Positions 27,945 to 39,759 are shown, counted from the stretch's first letter. The stretch is DNA of 64,000 bases from Mycobacterium sp. 852002-51163_SCH5372311 (GCF_001667115.1 NZ_LZIJ01000055.1:170921-234920); one strand, 5' to 3'. Notes: a model not told the origin generated them from the letters alone. Numbers and translations are program-made.

Positions 27945-28901
27945 ACGGAAGAACGGGAGATGCTGCGGGACACCGTTGCAAATCTGGTCGCCAAGCACGC
28001 GAACCCGTCGGCCGTGCGTGCGGCAATGGAGTCCGACCGCGGCTACGACGAGTCGCTGTGGCAGTTGCTTTGCGAACAGGTCGGGGCAGCCGCGCTGGTG
28101 GTCCCCGAGGAGTTGGGCGGCGCGGGCGGTGAACTAGCCGATGCCGCAACGGTTTTGCAGGAGCTGGGACGGACGCTGGTGCCCTCCCCGTTGCTGGGTA
28201 CCACGCTGGCCGAACTGGCCCTGCTCGCCGCGCCGGAACCAGACGCCGAGACGTTGGAGGCGCTGGCCAGCGGAAGCTCGGTCGGGGCGCTGGTGATTGA
28301 TCCCGACTATGTCGTCAACGGTGATATCGCCGACGTCGTCGTCGCCGCGATGGACGGTCGGCTGAGCAGATGGACGCGGGTCACTGCCCAACCCGTCGCC
28401 ACCATGGACCCCACTCGCAGGCTGGCCAAGGTGCAGCCCGACGACACCGAATTCCTGGCCGCCGACCCGGGCCTGGCCGACACGGCGGCCATCCTGCTGG
28501 CCGCCGAACAAATCGGCGCCGCCGAACGGTGCCTGGAACTCACCGTCGAATACGCCAAGAGCCGAGTGCAATTCGGCCGGCCGATCGGCAGCTTTCAGGC
28601 GCTGAAGCACCGGATGGCCGACCTCTATGTCAAGGTGGCCGCGGCCAGGGCGGTCGTCAATGACGCGTGCAACGACCCCACGGCTACCAATGCCGCGACT
28701 GCGCGTCTGGCCGCCAGCGAGACGCTGTCCACCGTGGCCGCCGAGGGCATCCAGATACACGGCGGCATTGCGATCACCTGGGAACACGACATGCATCTGT
28801 ATTTCAAACGCGCACATGGTAGTTCGCAGCTGCTGGCCTCGCCGAGCGAGTTGCTGCTTCAGCTGGAATCCCAGGTCTGTGCGGCGGCATCCGCCCCGTG
28901 A
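27942..28901 (+). CDS. fadE33: acyl-CoA dehydrogenase FadE33
   Basis: 319 residues, shortened acyl-CoA dehydrogenase related to FadE32, also forming mixed complexes with FadE31-type subunits. C-terminal signature QFGRPIGSFQALKHRMADL and IQIHGGIAITWEHDMHLYFK. The start codon is TTG 27942, fixed by the MIRU-like spacer whose ORF ends in TTGA and by GGAGGAG upstream. Its stop overlaps the aspB GTG (GTGA). Confidence 0.92.
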   Translation: MTEEREMLRDTVANLVAKHANPSAVRAAMESDRGYDESLWQLLCEQVGAAALVVPEELGGAGGELADAATVLQELGRTLVPSPLLGTTLAELALLAAPEPDAETLEALASGSSVGALVIDPDYVVNGDIADVVVAAMDGRLSRWTRVTAQPVATMDPTRRLAKVQPDDTEFLAADPGLADTAAILLAAEQIGAAERCLELTVEYAKSRVQFGRPIGSFQALKHRMADLYVKVAAARAVVNDACNDPTATNAATARLAASETLSTVAAEGIQIHGGIAITWEHDMHLYFKRAHGSSQLLASPSELLLQLESQVCAAASAP

Positions 28902-30064
28902 ACGACCGGGTGGCATTGCGCGCCGGCATTCCACCGTTTTATGTGATGGATGTCTGGCTGGCGGCCGCGGAGCGCCAGCGCACCCACGGCGATCTGGTGA
29001 ACCTGTCGGCGGGCCAGCCCAGCGCGGGTGCCCCCGAGCCGGTTCGGGCCGCAGCCGCCGCCGCACTGCATCTCAACCAACTGGGTTATACTGTCGCACT
29101 GGGCATTCCGGAACTGCGGACTGCGATAGCGACGGATTACCAGCGCCAGTATGGAATAGAGGTCGAGCCCGACGCGGTGATTGTCACCACCGGATCGTCG
29201 GGTGGGTTCCTGCTCGCCTTTCTGGCCTGCTTTGACGTCGGGGATAGGGTGGCGCTGGCCAGCCCCGGCTATCCCTGTTATCGAAACATTCTGTCGGCGT
29301 TGGGGTGTGAGGTCGTAGAGATCCCATGCGGGCCCGAGACGCGGTTTCAGCCCACTGCGCAGATACTCGCTGAACTCGACCCGCCGGTACAGGGCGTCAT
29401 CGTCGCCAGCCCGGCCAATCCCACCGGGACGGTCATACCGCCCGGTGAGTTGTCCGCGATCGCGTCGTGGTGTGACAGCTCCGGGGTGCGACTGATCAGC
29501 GATGAGGTTTATCATGGCCTGGTTTACCCGGGGGCGCCAGCGACCAGCTGCGCATGGCAGACCTCGCGAAATGCCGTGGTAGTCAACAGCTTTTCCAAGT
29601 ATTACGCGATGACCGGCTGGCGGCTGGGCTGGCTGCTGGTTCCGGCCGAGCTGCGTCGTGCAGTGGACTGCCTGACCGGCAACTTCACCATCTGCCCCCC
29701 GGTGCTGTCGCAATTCGCCGCGGTTTCCGCGTTCACCCCGGAGTCCACCGCCGAGGCAGACGGCAACCTACAGCACTACACGAGCAACCGCTCGCTGGTG
29801 CTCGACGGGCTGCGCGCGATCGGGATCGACCGGTTGGCACCCACCGACGGCGCGTTCTACGTGTACGCCGACGTCTCGGACTTCACCGATGACTCGCTGT
29901 CGTTCTGCTCAAAGCTGTTGGGTGACACCGGCGTTGCGATCGCACCGGGCATCGACTTCGATCCGGCGCGTGGGAATCGGTTTGTCCGGCTGTCGTTCGC
30001 CGGGCCGACGAGCGACCTCGAGGAAGGCTTACGGCGAATCGGGCGCTGGTTGAGCGTCCAGTAG
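28898..30064 (+). CDS. aspB: PLP-dependent class I/II aminotransferase AspB
   Basis: 388 residues of fold-type I aminotransferases. The PLP lysine lies in VVNSFSKYYAMTGWRLGW, the Asn/Asp/Tyr cofactor ring in SPANPTGTV and ISDEVYHGLVY, and the C-terminal Arg in NRFVRLSFAG binds substrate carboxylate. The M. tuberculosis orthologue is called aspB and belongs to the KstR2-controlled operon; its link to steroid breakdown and its amino acid are not established. GTG start overlaps the fadE33 stop. Convergent with nat, whose stop lies inside the aspB 3' end (36-nt overlap). Confidence 0.9.
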   Translation: MNDRVALRAGIPPFYVMDVWLAAAERQRTHGDLVNLSAGQPSAGAPEPVRAAAAAALHLNQLGYTVALGIPELRTAIATDYQRQYGIEVEPDAVIVTTGSSGGFLLAFLACFDVGDRVALASPGYPCYRNILSALGCEVVEIPCGPETRFQPTAQILAELDPPVQGVIVASPANPTGTVIPPGELSAIASWCDSSGVRLISDEVYHGLVYPGAPATSCAWQTSRNAVVVNSFSKYYAMTGWRLGWLLVPAELRRAVDCLTGNFTICPPVLSQFAAVSAFTPESTAEADGNLQHYTSNRSLVLDGLRAIGIDRLAPTDGAFYVYADVSDFTDDSLSFCSKLLGDTGVAIAPGIDFDPARGNRFVRLSFAGPTSDLEEGLRRIGRWLSVQ

Positions 30065-30880
30065 CCGGTCGATACGTGCTTCGAGCACACTGCGCTCGCC
30101 GACATCCGCGACGTTGATCCCGAACCGGTCACTGAGCACCTCGATCACCGCCGCGGAATCGTCCAGCCGGATCTTCTCGGTCTCGCCGTTTCGGTGGACG
30201 GTCAGGTTGCGGTCAGCGAGGTTGCACCGGGCGTCGTCGGTGACCCTCGCCACCATCAGATTGGTCACGAACTGCGACGACGGGTGCGTCGAGACGAACC
30301 AGCTCCCCACCTTCAGATCGATCATCGGCGCCGTCCTGGTGGTGAATTCATACAGCGACTGCCACTCGTCGCGCAGCTGCGCCTGCAACACCAGCCCGTC
30401 GCCGCGGTCCTCGAGGCGATAGGGTTCGCGCGTTGTCTGCTGGACGCTGCCCGTTTCCAAGCGAATCGGCGACGTCGGCGTCTGCCCGCCGAAGCCGACG
30501 TCGACGAGAAAAGACCCGTGCGAACCGGGGAAGGTAACGGCGAGCACGGTGTGGGTCTGCGCCGGCAACGGGGCGCCGGGCGGCGCCATCCACACCACGC
30601 GGCCGGCCAATCTGCGCACCCCAAAGCCGATTTCCGCCAGTACGTAACCCATCAAACCGTTTTGCTCGTAGCAGTAGCCACCCCGACGCCGGCGCACCAG
30701 CTTGTCGAACAGCGCGTCGGCACTGAGGTCGTCGACCGGCACGCCCAGCAGCGGATCCAAATTTTCGAACGGAATGCTTTTGGTGTGAGCCGTGACGAGA
30801 TTCTGCAATACTTCCAGGCTCGGCACGACGACGCCGCAGTAGTTGACGCGGTCGAAGTATCGGGTCAGCTCCAGTGCCAT
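30029..30880 (-). CDS. nat: arylamine N-acetyltransferase Nat
   Basis: 283 residues. Cys-His-Asp triad seen at C70 (RRGGYCYEQNG), H110 (AQTHTVLAV) and D127 (FLVDVGFGG). NAT transfers acetyl or propionyl from CoA esters to arylamines; in M. tuberculosis it is the last gene of the hsa operon and affects lipid metabolism and survival in macrophages. Here it is detached from hsaB by a 5.2-kb island and has its own upstream region shared with the divergent kinase gene; no KstR box is seen there, so its control may differ. Confidence 0.95.
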   Translation of the reverse strand: MALELTRYFDRVNYCGVVVPSLEVLQNLVTAHTKSIPFENLDPLLGVPVDDLSADALFDKLVRRRRGGYCYEQNGLMGYVLAEIGFGVRRLAGRVVWMAPPGAPLPAQTHTVLAVTFPGSHGSFLVDVGFGGQTPTSPIRLETGSVQQTTREPYRLEDRGDGLVLQAQLRDEWQSLYEFTTRTAPMIDLKVGSWFVSTHPSSQFVTNLMVARVTDDARCNLADRNLTVHRNGETEKIRLDDSAAVIEVLSDRFGINVADVGERSVLEARIDRLLDAQPAPDSP

Positions 30881-31017
30881 ACGGCCATTCTGGCCTGAGC
30901 AATATTCATATTCCGGAGGGCGCCCTGAAACGTTCGCCAAACCGGTCCCGCTGAGTTGACGTTTAGCTAGTCTTGACCTCGCGAACGACCCATCGCATTG
31001 GAGGGTGAGGCCAAGAT
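30881..31017. promoter_or_regulatory. divergent promoter region nat / kinase
   Basis: 137 bp between two divergent starts. GGAGGGTGAGG before the kinase ATG is a good ribosome-binding site. No KstR or KstR2 motif was found in it. Confidence 0.5.
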
Positions 31018-34000
31018 ATGGCTGATCGACCCACAACCGGCTCAGGCCGCCCGTCAAGCGGGCTCGCGGAGGAGCTGGCGGAAGCCGGATTCGAGAATGC
31101 ACAACAGGTGGCTCGGGGCGGCGCCGGGGTGATCTACCGCTGTTACGAAACGGCGCTCGGCCGAAACGTTGCTGTCAAGGTCCTGCCGTCGCATTTCGAC
31201 GAGGAGAGCCGGGAGCGTTTTCTGCGAGAGGGCTACGCGATGGGCGGGCTCTCCGGGCATCCGAACATCGTTCATATCCTGCGCGTCGGGGTGACTCCGA
31301 GCGGCAAGCCCTACATCGTGATGCCCTACCACGCCGCGGATTCGCTGGCGGTGCGGTTACGCCATGAAGGGCCCCTCCCATGGCCCGAGGCGTTGCGGAT
31401 CGCCGTGAAGCTTTGCGGCGCATTGGAGACCGCGCACAAGACCGGAACGTTACACCGCGATATCAAACCTGCGAATGTGCTCGTCAACGATTACGGCGAA
31501 CCGTTATTGAGTGACTTCGGGATCGCGCACATCGAGGGCGGATATGAGACGGCCACCGGGTTCTTCTCCGGCACAATTGACTACACCGCGCCCGAGGTGA
31601 TGACCGGTAATCCGGCAACGGTCGCGTCCGATCTTTACTCACTTGGCGCAACCATTTATGCGCTCATTGCGGGCGGTGCCGCGCACGAGCGCAAGAGCGG
31701 TGAAGACCTCATTGCTCAGTACCTGCGGATAAGTACCAGCCGGGTCCCGGATATGCGTCCGGAAGGAATCCCGGATGCGGTGTGCTCGGCGATCGAGAAA
31801 GCGATGTCGATCGATCCTGCGGCACGGCCGGTGTCTGCGGAGCAGTTCGGCCGCGAGCTGCAGGCCGCGCAGCGCAGCTGTGGCTTCAAACCCGATTCGA
31901 TGGCAATCACTAACACCGCTACTGGTTCGAGCCACACGGTCGTCACGCCGACAGGTGTCGCTCGACCGCCCAGCGGGCAGACCGCCGCGCAGACAGCGAT
32001 GCAATCAGCGACTGCGGCTGAGTCCAGCATTCACGGGTCGACGCAACATATTGCAGATCCGATCGGCTCAACGTCCTCGGTCCGGCAGCCGATCGGTCCG
32101 GAAGCGGGATCCGCTGGTCGCGAGGAGTTCTCGCAAGCCGCCGACGTCCTGCGCGGTGGCCGCGGCTTACAACCACCACCGCCCGTCTCGCCCCCGACGG
32201 GCGCAACTCAAGTAGTTCCGCCATACGCCGACCCGACCAGCATCTCGACGCCATCGGGCACCACACGACCGCCTTCAGGCCCGCCCAGCGGCCCACCGTC
32301 GCCAAGGCCAACGGGTCCGGTCCCGCCCAGCGGCAGGAGATCGGGTCTGGCGGGGTGGTTCGCCGAGCCGGGAAAGAAATCGAATCGGATAGCCATGGCC
32401 GTCGCGGCGGTCCTCGCGGTCGTCCTGTTGGTCGTCGGCGGTCTCTATCTGCTGACGGGCAATAAAAAGAACGACCACAACGTCGCGAGTCAGCCCAGCA
32501 CCCAAGCCCCGGTCCAATGGAAGGCGATTACGAACGCGCCCATCGCGCGCGACGCGGCGGCGACCACCCAGACCGACGGCACGATCTGGATCTTCGGCGG
32601 CATCCGGGCCGACGGTGCCGTCACCGCTGTGCACGAGGGCTACGACCCGGTCGTCGACGCGTGGAAGGCCGGCGCCGATCTACCGGCCGGTGTTCAGCAC
32701 GCCATGGCGGTGACATGGCAGGACAACCCGATAGTGCTCGGCGGCCAGCGGACGGAGAGCGGCAACAGAGTCGCAACCGACAAGGTGTGGCGAGTAGTCA
32801 ACGGTCAGTGGGTGGAGTTGCCTCATTTGTTGCAGCCAAGGTCGGCGGGGGCAGCGGCGGCCGTGGGAGACCGCATCATCGTGACCGGCGGTGTGGGTGC
32901 GAACGGAGCACTGCTCAACACCACCGAAATCTTCGACGGCACCGCGTGGACCCTGGGCCCACCGATACCGACGCCTCGACAGCTGCTGGCCGGGGCCTCG
33001 GACGGAAAGCTGATGTACGCGGTCGGCGGATCGAACGGCAACGCGGACCTGACGACGGTCGAGGCGTATGACCCGGCGGCGAAATCCTGGACGGCGTTGG
33101 CCGGACTTCCTCAGCCGCGCAGCGACCTCGGTGTGGCAATCGCCGACGGGCGCTTGGTGGCTGTGGGCGGCGTGTCAAATGGAGAAGTCCTCAAGAGCGT
33201 TTCGGTGCTGGATCTGATGGCGAAAACCTGGGACGCCTTACCGGACATGGCCAGCCCGAGGCACGGTATGGCGGTCGACGCGGTGGACAAGGCCGTATAT
33301 GCGGTCGGCGGGTCGACCGCAGTCGGAGACGGTCAGGTGGTCGCCACGGCGGAAGTGCTGAACTTGCCGGCCCGCAAGATTCAGCCCGCGTCGCAATGGC
33401 GTTCCCTGCCGGACGCCCCGACCGCCCGGCTGATGATGGCGTGGGCCGTGCTCAACGACAAGATCTGGATCATGGGTGGCCTTCGCAACGGCGTACCGCT
33501 GCAGACGGTCGAAAGCTACGACCCGAAGACGGGCGTCTGGCAGCCCGGACCGCCTCTGCCGATCCCACTGCATCACGCCGCCGCGGCGACCTACCGCGGC
33601 GAGGTGGTGGTACTCGGGGGCGAAAGCGAAAAGAACATCGGCAACGGGACCAACAAAGTGTTCGCGCTGCGTGGCAACAATTGGGTGGAGTTGCCGAGCC
33701 TCAAGCACGCACGCGTGGCGCCGGCCGCCGCAGTGGTCGGGGACAAACTCGTGGCTGTCGGCGGGCAGAGCGCCAAGCAGCTCGTCCCGCAGACCGAGGT
33801 CTTCGACGGCAGTTCGTGGAAGGACGCCGCCGACATGCCGACCCCTCGAGAGCACCTGGCGGCGGTGTCCGACGGCACCTACCTCTACGCGATTGGCGGT
33901 AGGTTCCTGTCCGCTTCCAAGAACACCGCGGCGCTCGAGCAGTTCGATCCGGCGTCGGGGAAATGGACGAAGCTGGTGGGTATGCCGACTCCGCGCGGCA

Positions 34001-34248
34001 GCTACGGCGCGGCGTATATCGACGGCCGGATCGTGGTGGTCGGCGGGGAAGAGCCGACGCAGGTGGTGAACGTGGTCGAGATGTACGACATCGCCGACAA
34101 GAAGTGGAGCACCCTCACTCCGATGCCCACCTCGCGTCATGCGGAGGTGGTCGCAACGGTCGGCAACACGGTCTACGTCATCGGCGGAGCGAACCGGCCA
34201 TCCCATGAAGGCCCGATCGCGACGGTCGAGGCGTTGGACTTCATGTAG
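31018..34248 (+). CDS. PknK-like transmembrane Ser/Thr kinase with twelve extracytoplasmic Kelch repeats
   Basis: 1076 residues. Kinase domain about 22-290: Gly loop ARGGAGVIYR, Lys54 in VAVKVL, HRDIKPANV with Asp148, DFG at 166-168, activation loop GGYETATGFFSGTIDYTAPE. The domain resembles that of cytosolic PknK. A Pro/Ser/Thr-rich linker follows (about 295-455), then one membrane helix (about 458-482) and an outside region. That region has twelve GG-type Kelch units (for example IWIFGG, VYAVGG, IWIMGG, VYVIGG) in two homologous sets of six, predicting two six-bladed propellers. Nothing like it sits here in H37Rv; the gene interrupts nat and hsaB. Ligand and substrates are unknown; a cell-wall sugar or peptide ligand is a guess. 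Confidence 0.93.
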   Translation: MADRPTTGSGRPSSGLAEELAEAGFENAQQVARGGAGVIYRCYETALGRNVAVKVLPSHFDEESRERFLREGYAMGGLSGHPNIVHILRVGVTPSGKPYIVMPYHAADSLAVRLRHEGPLPWPEALRIAVKLCGALETAHKTGTLHRDIKPANVLVNDYGEPLLSDFGIAHIEGGYETATGFFSGTIDYTAPEVMTGNPATVASDLYSLGATIYALIAGGAAHERKSGEDLIAQYLRISTSRVPDMRPEGIPDAVCSAIEKAMSIDPAARPVSAEQFGRELQAAQRSCGFKPDSMAITNTATGSSHTVVTPTGVARPPSGQTAAQTAMQSATAAESSIHGSTQHIADPIGSTSSVRQPIGPEAGSAGREEFSQAADVLRGGRGLQPPPPVSPPTGATQVVPPYADPTSISTPSGTTRPPSGPPSGPPSPRPTGPVPPSGRRSGLAGWFAEPGKKSNRIAMAVAAVLAVVLLVVGGLYLLTGNKKNDHNVASQPSTQAPVQWKAITNAPIARDAAATTQTDGTIWIFGGIRADGAVTAVHEGYDPVVDAWKAGADLPAGVQHAMAVTWQDNPIVLGGQRTESGNRVATDKVWRVVNGQWVELPHLLQPRSAGAAAAVGDRIIVTGGVGANGALLNTTEIFDGTAWTLGPPIPTPRQLLAGASDGKLMYAVGGSNGNADLTTVEAYDPAAKSWTALAGLPQPRSDLGVAIADGRLVAVGGVSNGEVLKSVSVLDLMAKTWDALPDMASPRHGMAVDAVDKAVYAVGGSTAVGDGQVVATAEVLNLPARKIQPASQWRSLPDAPTARLMMAWAVLNDKIWIMGGLRNGVPLQTVESYDPKTGVWQPGPPLPIPLHHAAAATYRGEVVVLGGESEKNIGNGTNKVFALRGNNWVELPSLKHARVAPAAAVVGDKLVAVGGQSAKQLVPQTEVFDGSSWKDAADMPTPREHLAAVSDGTYLYAIGGRFLSASKNTAALEQFDPASGKWTKLVGMPTPRGSYGAAYIDGRIVVVGGEEPTQVVNVVEMYDIADKKWSTLTPMPTSRHAEVVATVGNTVYVIGGANRPSHEGPIATVEALDFM

Positions 34249-34355
34249 CTTTCCGTGCACGACGGTTTCGCTTGTTTTAGTTATGTCGAATATGGGGATT
34301 CGGTAGGGACGGCTGCAGCCAGCAACCACAAACCGTCTGTCAAACGGAGCTCAAC

Positions 34356-34832
34356 ATGAGTACCAGCAATACCGTCTGGATCGTGATTGCCGCGGTCGTG
34401 GCCATCTTGGTCATCGCGGCCCTGGTCTTCGCGGCCAGCCGGGCATCCAGAAGCCGCCGTCAACGGCAGGCCGAACAAATCCGCGAACAGGCCAGACTCG
34501 AGACGGCCAAGCTCGAACGTCGGGAGGCGCTGGCCGAGGAAACAGCCGCCAAGGCGCGTGCTGCGCAAGCAGAGGCCGAGGTCAAGGCCGCCGAGGCCGC
34601 CAGGCTGCAGGAACGAGCAGCCAAGCATCAAAGCGAAACCGCCGCCTCGCGTGAACAACTTGACGAGCAGTGGAACCGCGCCGACAGCATCGACCCGGGT
34701 GTCAAGAAGGACGCACGTGAAGACCGGGATCGGTCGGTGCCGGGCCGCCACGAGGTGTCGGGCGACGAATCATACGAACCGACAACCGATGCGGAGACGG
34801 GCGGGCACGACCATCGTGCCCCATCCGCCTGA
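34356..34832 (+). CDS. small membrane-anchored coiled-coil protein
   Basis: 158 residues: an N-terminal membrane helix (WIVIAAVVAILVIAALVFAA), then a basic stretch and about 75 residues of Glu/Ala/Lys/Gln-rich predicted coiled coil (QAEQIREQARLETAKLERRE onward), and an acidic, disordered C-terminus. GGAG eight bases before the ATG. Lies 107 bp after the kinase gene on the same strand, so the two may be co-transcribed; whether it is a kinase partner or substrate is only a suggestion. Similar tail-like proteins are common in mycobacteria but I cannot name the family. Confidence 0.75.
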   Translation: MSTSNTVWIVIAAVVAILVIAALVFAASRASRSRRQRQAEQIREQARLETAKLERREALAEETAAKARAAQAEAEVKAAEAARLQERAAKHQSETAASREQLDEQWNRADSIDPGVKKDAREDRDRSVPGRHEVSGDESYEPTTDAETGGHDHRAPSA

Positions 34833-34843
34833 GCCAGCTGTCC

Positions 34844-34896
34844 GCGTGACGCTACTGCGAAATTTCCCCCTTTGATATTTCGCAGTAGCGTCACGC
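34844..34896. terminator. perfect 20-bp-arm hairpin, bidirectional terminator
   Basis: Arms GCGTGACGCTACTGCGAAAT and its exact complement with a 13-base loop, between the convergent ends of the coiled-coil gene and the CHAD gene. The arms differ from the GAGCAGACG family. Confidence 0.8.
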
Positions 34897-35760
34897 CCCC
34901 CGGCCGTAACGTCGGGCATCTTGACGGCACCGGCGAGCGATCTCTTGCTCGCGCGCGTACAGCAAGCCGTAGGTGAAGCCGTTCTCGCCTCCGGCCGTTC
35001 CCGCGGTGATGCCGAGCTGCCGGAGCGTCTCAGCGGCGACCACAGTGTCCTGATGATCGCCGAGCACAGTTTGAATGTGCTTGTAACGCTTGACCGCTCG
35101 TTTCGCGGACTTGTCCAGCGGCCTATACAGCTCGGCGGCGTAGCGGGCACGTTTGGCGGCTTTCCGGGCCCGGTGCAGCAGAGCACCGTCGCCGGTTCGG
35201 CTCTGAAGGGCCGATGCCCGCCGACGATCCGCCTTCCGCTGGGCACGCCGGGCCTGCTTCCACAGGTCCTTGGCGGTGATGTCCTGGTCAACGGGCGGTT
35301 CGACGCGTAACTGCCGCAACCGGGCCACCAGAGCGGCGTAGCGCTCGGAATCCATCGCCTCACTCACCCGAGTGCGCGCCGGCAGCTCGACGCCCTGCAG
35401 ATGGTTGCGGATCCGCGCCCGGACGGGGCCCAGGATCAATTCGTCGGGCATTTCGTCGAGCGCATCGCCGAACCGGCGTTGCTGCACCTGGCAATCGCGG
35501 ACTTCGCCCAGCAGCCCGGCGCACCACTTCAGTTCGGCGTCGAGGTCGCCGACGGCCGCCTTGTCCAGCGCCTTGCCGAATACCCGCAGTGTGCTCCGAA
35601 ACCGCCGGATCGCCACGCGCGTGTCGTGGATGGGGTCTTCTCCACGACGCAGGCCTAGGTCACCGGCCATTATCTGATCGATCTGGGTATTCAGGTAACC
35701 GGCAAGCGCCCGCGTGGCCTGCATTCTCGAAGCATTGCCGATTCGGGGAGTCCCAAACAT
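34891..35760 (-). CDS. CHAD domain protein (polyphosphate-binding family)
   Basis: 289 residues, nearly all helical and rich in conserved His, Arg and Lys: DPIHDTRVAIRRFRSTLRVF near the N-terminus and LLHRARKAAKRARYAAELYR and VLGDHQDTVVA toward the C-terminus are CHAD hallmarks. CHAD domains bind inorganic polyphosphate and often accompany CYTH triphosphatase domains; no CYTH part is present here. The gene is on the strand opposite to the kinase and ends at the shared hairpin. Together with the two neighbours it forms the island between nat and hsaB. Confidence 0.9.
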   Translation of the reverse strand: MFGTPRIGNASRMQATRALAGYLNTQIDQIMAGDLGLRRGEDPIHDTRVAIRRFRSTLRVFGKALDKAAVGDLDAELKWCAGLLGEVRDCQVQQRRFGDALDEMPDELILGPVRARIRNHLQGVELPARTRVSEAMDSERYAALVARLRQLRVEPPVDQDITAKDLWKQARRAQRKADRRRASALQSRTGDGALLHRARKAAKRARYAAELYRPLDKSAKRAVKRYKHIQTVLGDHQDTVVAAETLRQLGITAGTAGGENGFTYGLLYAREQEIARRCRQDARRYGRGA

Positions 35761-36094
35761 TCGGAGCCGGCCCGACGGTGGCGCGAAAACTCAAGCGCGA
35801 TAGCCCGATTGTCCGCCTCTCCCCCGCATGCAGGCTGGTTCGAAATTGGCGCGCTACACCACCGAATTGGCCTGTCACACCGGTCACTCATCACCGGAGA
35901 AGATGCTTAGGTCTTTTGTCCACCTGAAAGCGACAAATCGACTTGCCGCGCACCGATTGTCGCTTCGAGCTGGACAAAAGACACACGTCCGAAATTCCGT
36001 GACGGATGGGACTCGTGATAAATGCGCGCCGAACCGGTGAGCGGTGGGGTACCCCGCTTCAGGCCCGCCCCACCTCGTGCGTCTTCGCGGCGCG
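35761..36094. other. non-coding gap between hsaB end and CHAD start
   Basis: 334 bp. The 3' end region of hsaB is on the right and the CHAD promoter on the left. The main structure is the inverted repeat at 35911-35982. Small ORFs here have no ribosome-binding site or recognisable product. Confidence 0.5.
35911..35982. repeat. inverted repeat with GTCTTTTGTCCA arms
   Basis: Left arm GTCTTTTGTCCACCTGAAAG continues to CGACAAATCG; right arm is its near-complement ending in TGGACAAAAGAC, with 13 bases between. About 29-bp arms with few mismatches. Sits 113 bp after the hsaB stop; terminator or palindromic dispersed repeat. Confidence 0.75.
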
Positions 36095-36661
36095 CTATAG
36101 CCAGGTGTCCTGGGTGGTAGTGGTGAGGAAGGCTTCCAGGTCGTCGCGCCACTGAGCCGGAGTGGTCTTGTCCGGCTCGATGCCGGTGTAGTCGCCGCGA
36201 TAGAACAGCAGCGGCCGCGGCTTGATCCTGGGAACCTCGGACAGCGAAGCGACCGCGCCGAACACCACGAAGTGGTCGCCGCCGTCGTGGACGGAAGCCA
36301 CCGTGCAGTCGATGTACGCCAGCGAGCCATCGATGATCGGCGAACCCAGTGGCGAAGCGCGCCAATCGATTCCGGCGAACTTGTCGGGTTCCTTGGAGCC
36401 AAACCGCGCCGAAACGTCCTTCTGCTGCTCGGTCAGCACGTTGACGCAGAACCGCCCGCTGGCCTCGATGGCCTTCCAGGACCGCGACACCTTGGTGGGG
36501 CAGAACAGCACCAGCGGCGGGTCGAGTGACAGCGCCGCGAATGACTGACACGCAAAGCCGATCGGGACGTCGTCGTGCACCGTGGTGATGATCGTGATTC
36601 CGGTGCAGAACTGACCGAGCACGCTGCGGAACGTGCGCGGGTCAATCGGCGCGGCAGCCAT
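36095..36661 (-). CDS. hsaB: flavin reductase HsaB
   Basis: 188 residues, small flavin reductase of the HpaC-like split-barrel family. It supplies reduced FMN to the oxygenase HsaA in 3-HSA hydroxylation. Family features: RTFRSVLGQFCTGITIITTV, then PIGFACQSFAALSLDPPLV and FCVNVL. ATG 36661 is chosen because upstream in-frame codons fall in hsaC. Separated from hsaC by 13 bp; last gene of the hsaADCB operon here, whereas H37Rv has nat following. Confidence 0.94.
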   Translation of the reverse strand: MAAAPIDPRTFRSVLGQFCTGITIITTVHDDVPIGFACQSFAALSLDPPLVLFCPTKVSRSWKAIEASGRFCVNVLTEQQKDVSARFGSKEPDKFAGIDWRASPLGSPIIDGSLAYIDCTVASVHDGGDHFVVFGAVASLSEVPRIKPRPLLFYRGDYTGIEPDKTTPAQWRDDLEAFLTTTTQDTWL

Positions 36662-36674
36662 TTTCGCTATCGGG

Positions 36675-39642
<2,968 letters not shown>

Positions 39643-39691
39643 TTACGTTTGCCTCCTGGGCCAGACCTTCCGGGTGGATTTACACAGAGAC

Positions 39692-39705
39692 TAGAACACG
39701 TTCCG
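39692..39705. promoter_or_regulatory. degenerate KstR-like site near hsaA
   Basis: TAGAACACGTTCCG keeps AAC and GTT cores and the first T of TnnAACnnGTTnnA but ends in G. It is 50 bp upstream of hsaA, where an operator for the hsaADCB direction is expected. Confidence 0.65.
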
Positions 39706-39759
39706 ATTTGTGTCGAGCAGGGTATTCCTGCGGCTGGTAGCGATACCAATCGGCTTTTC

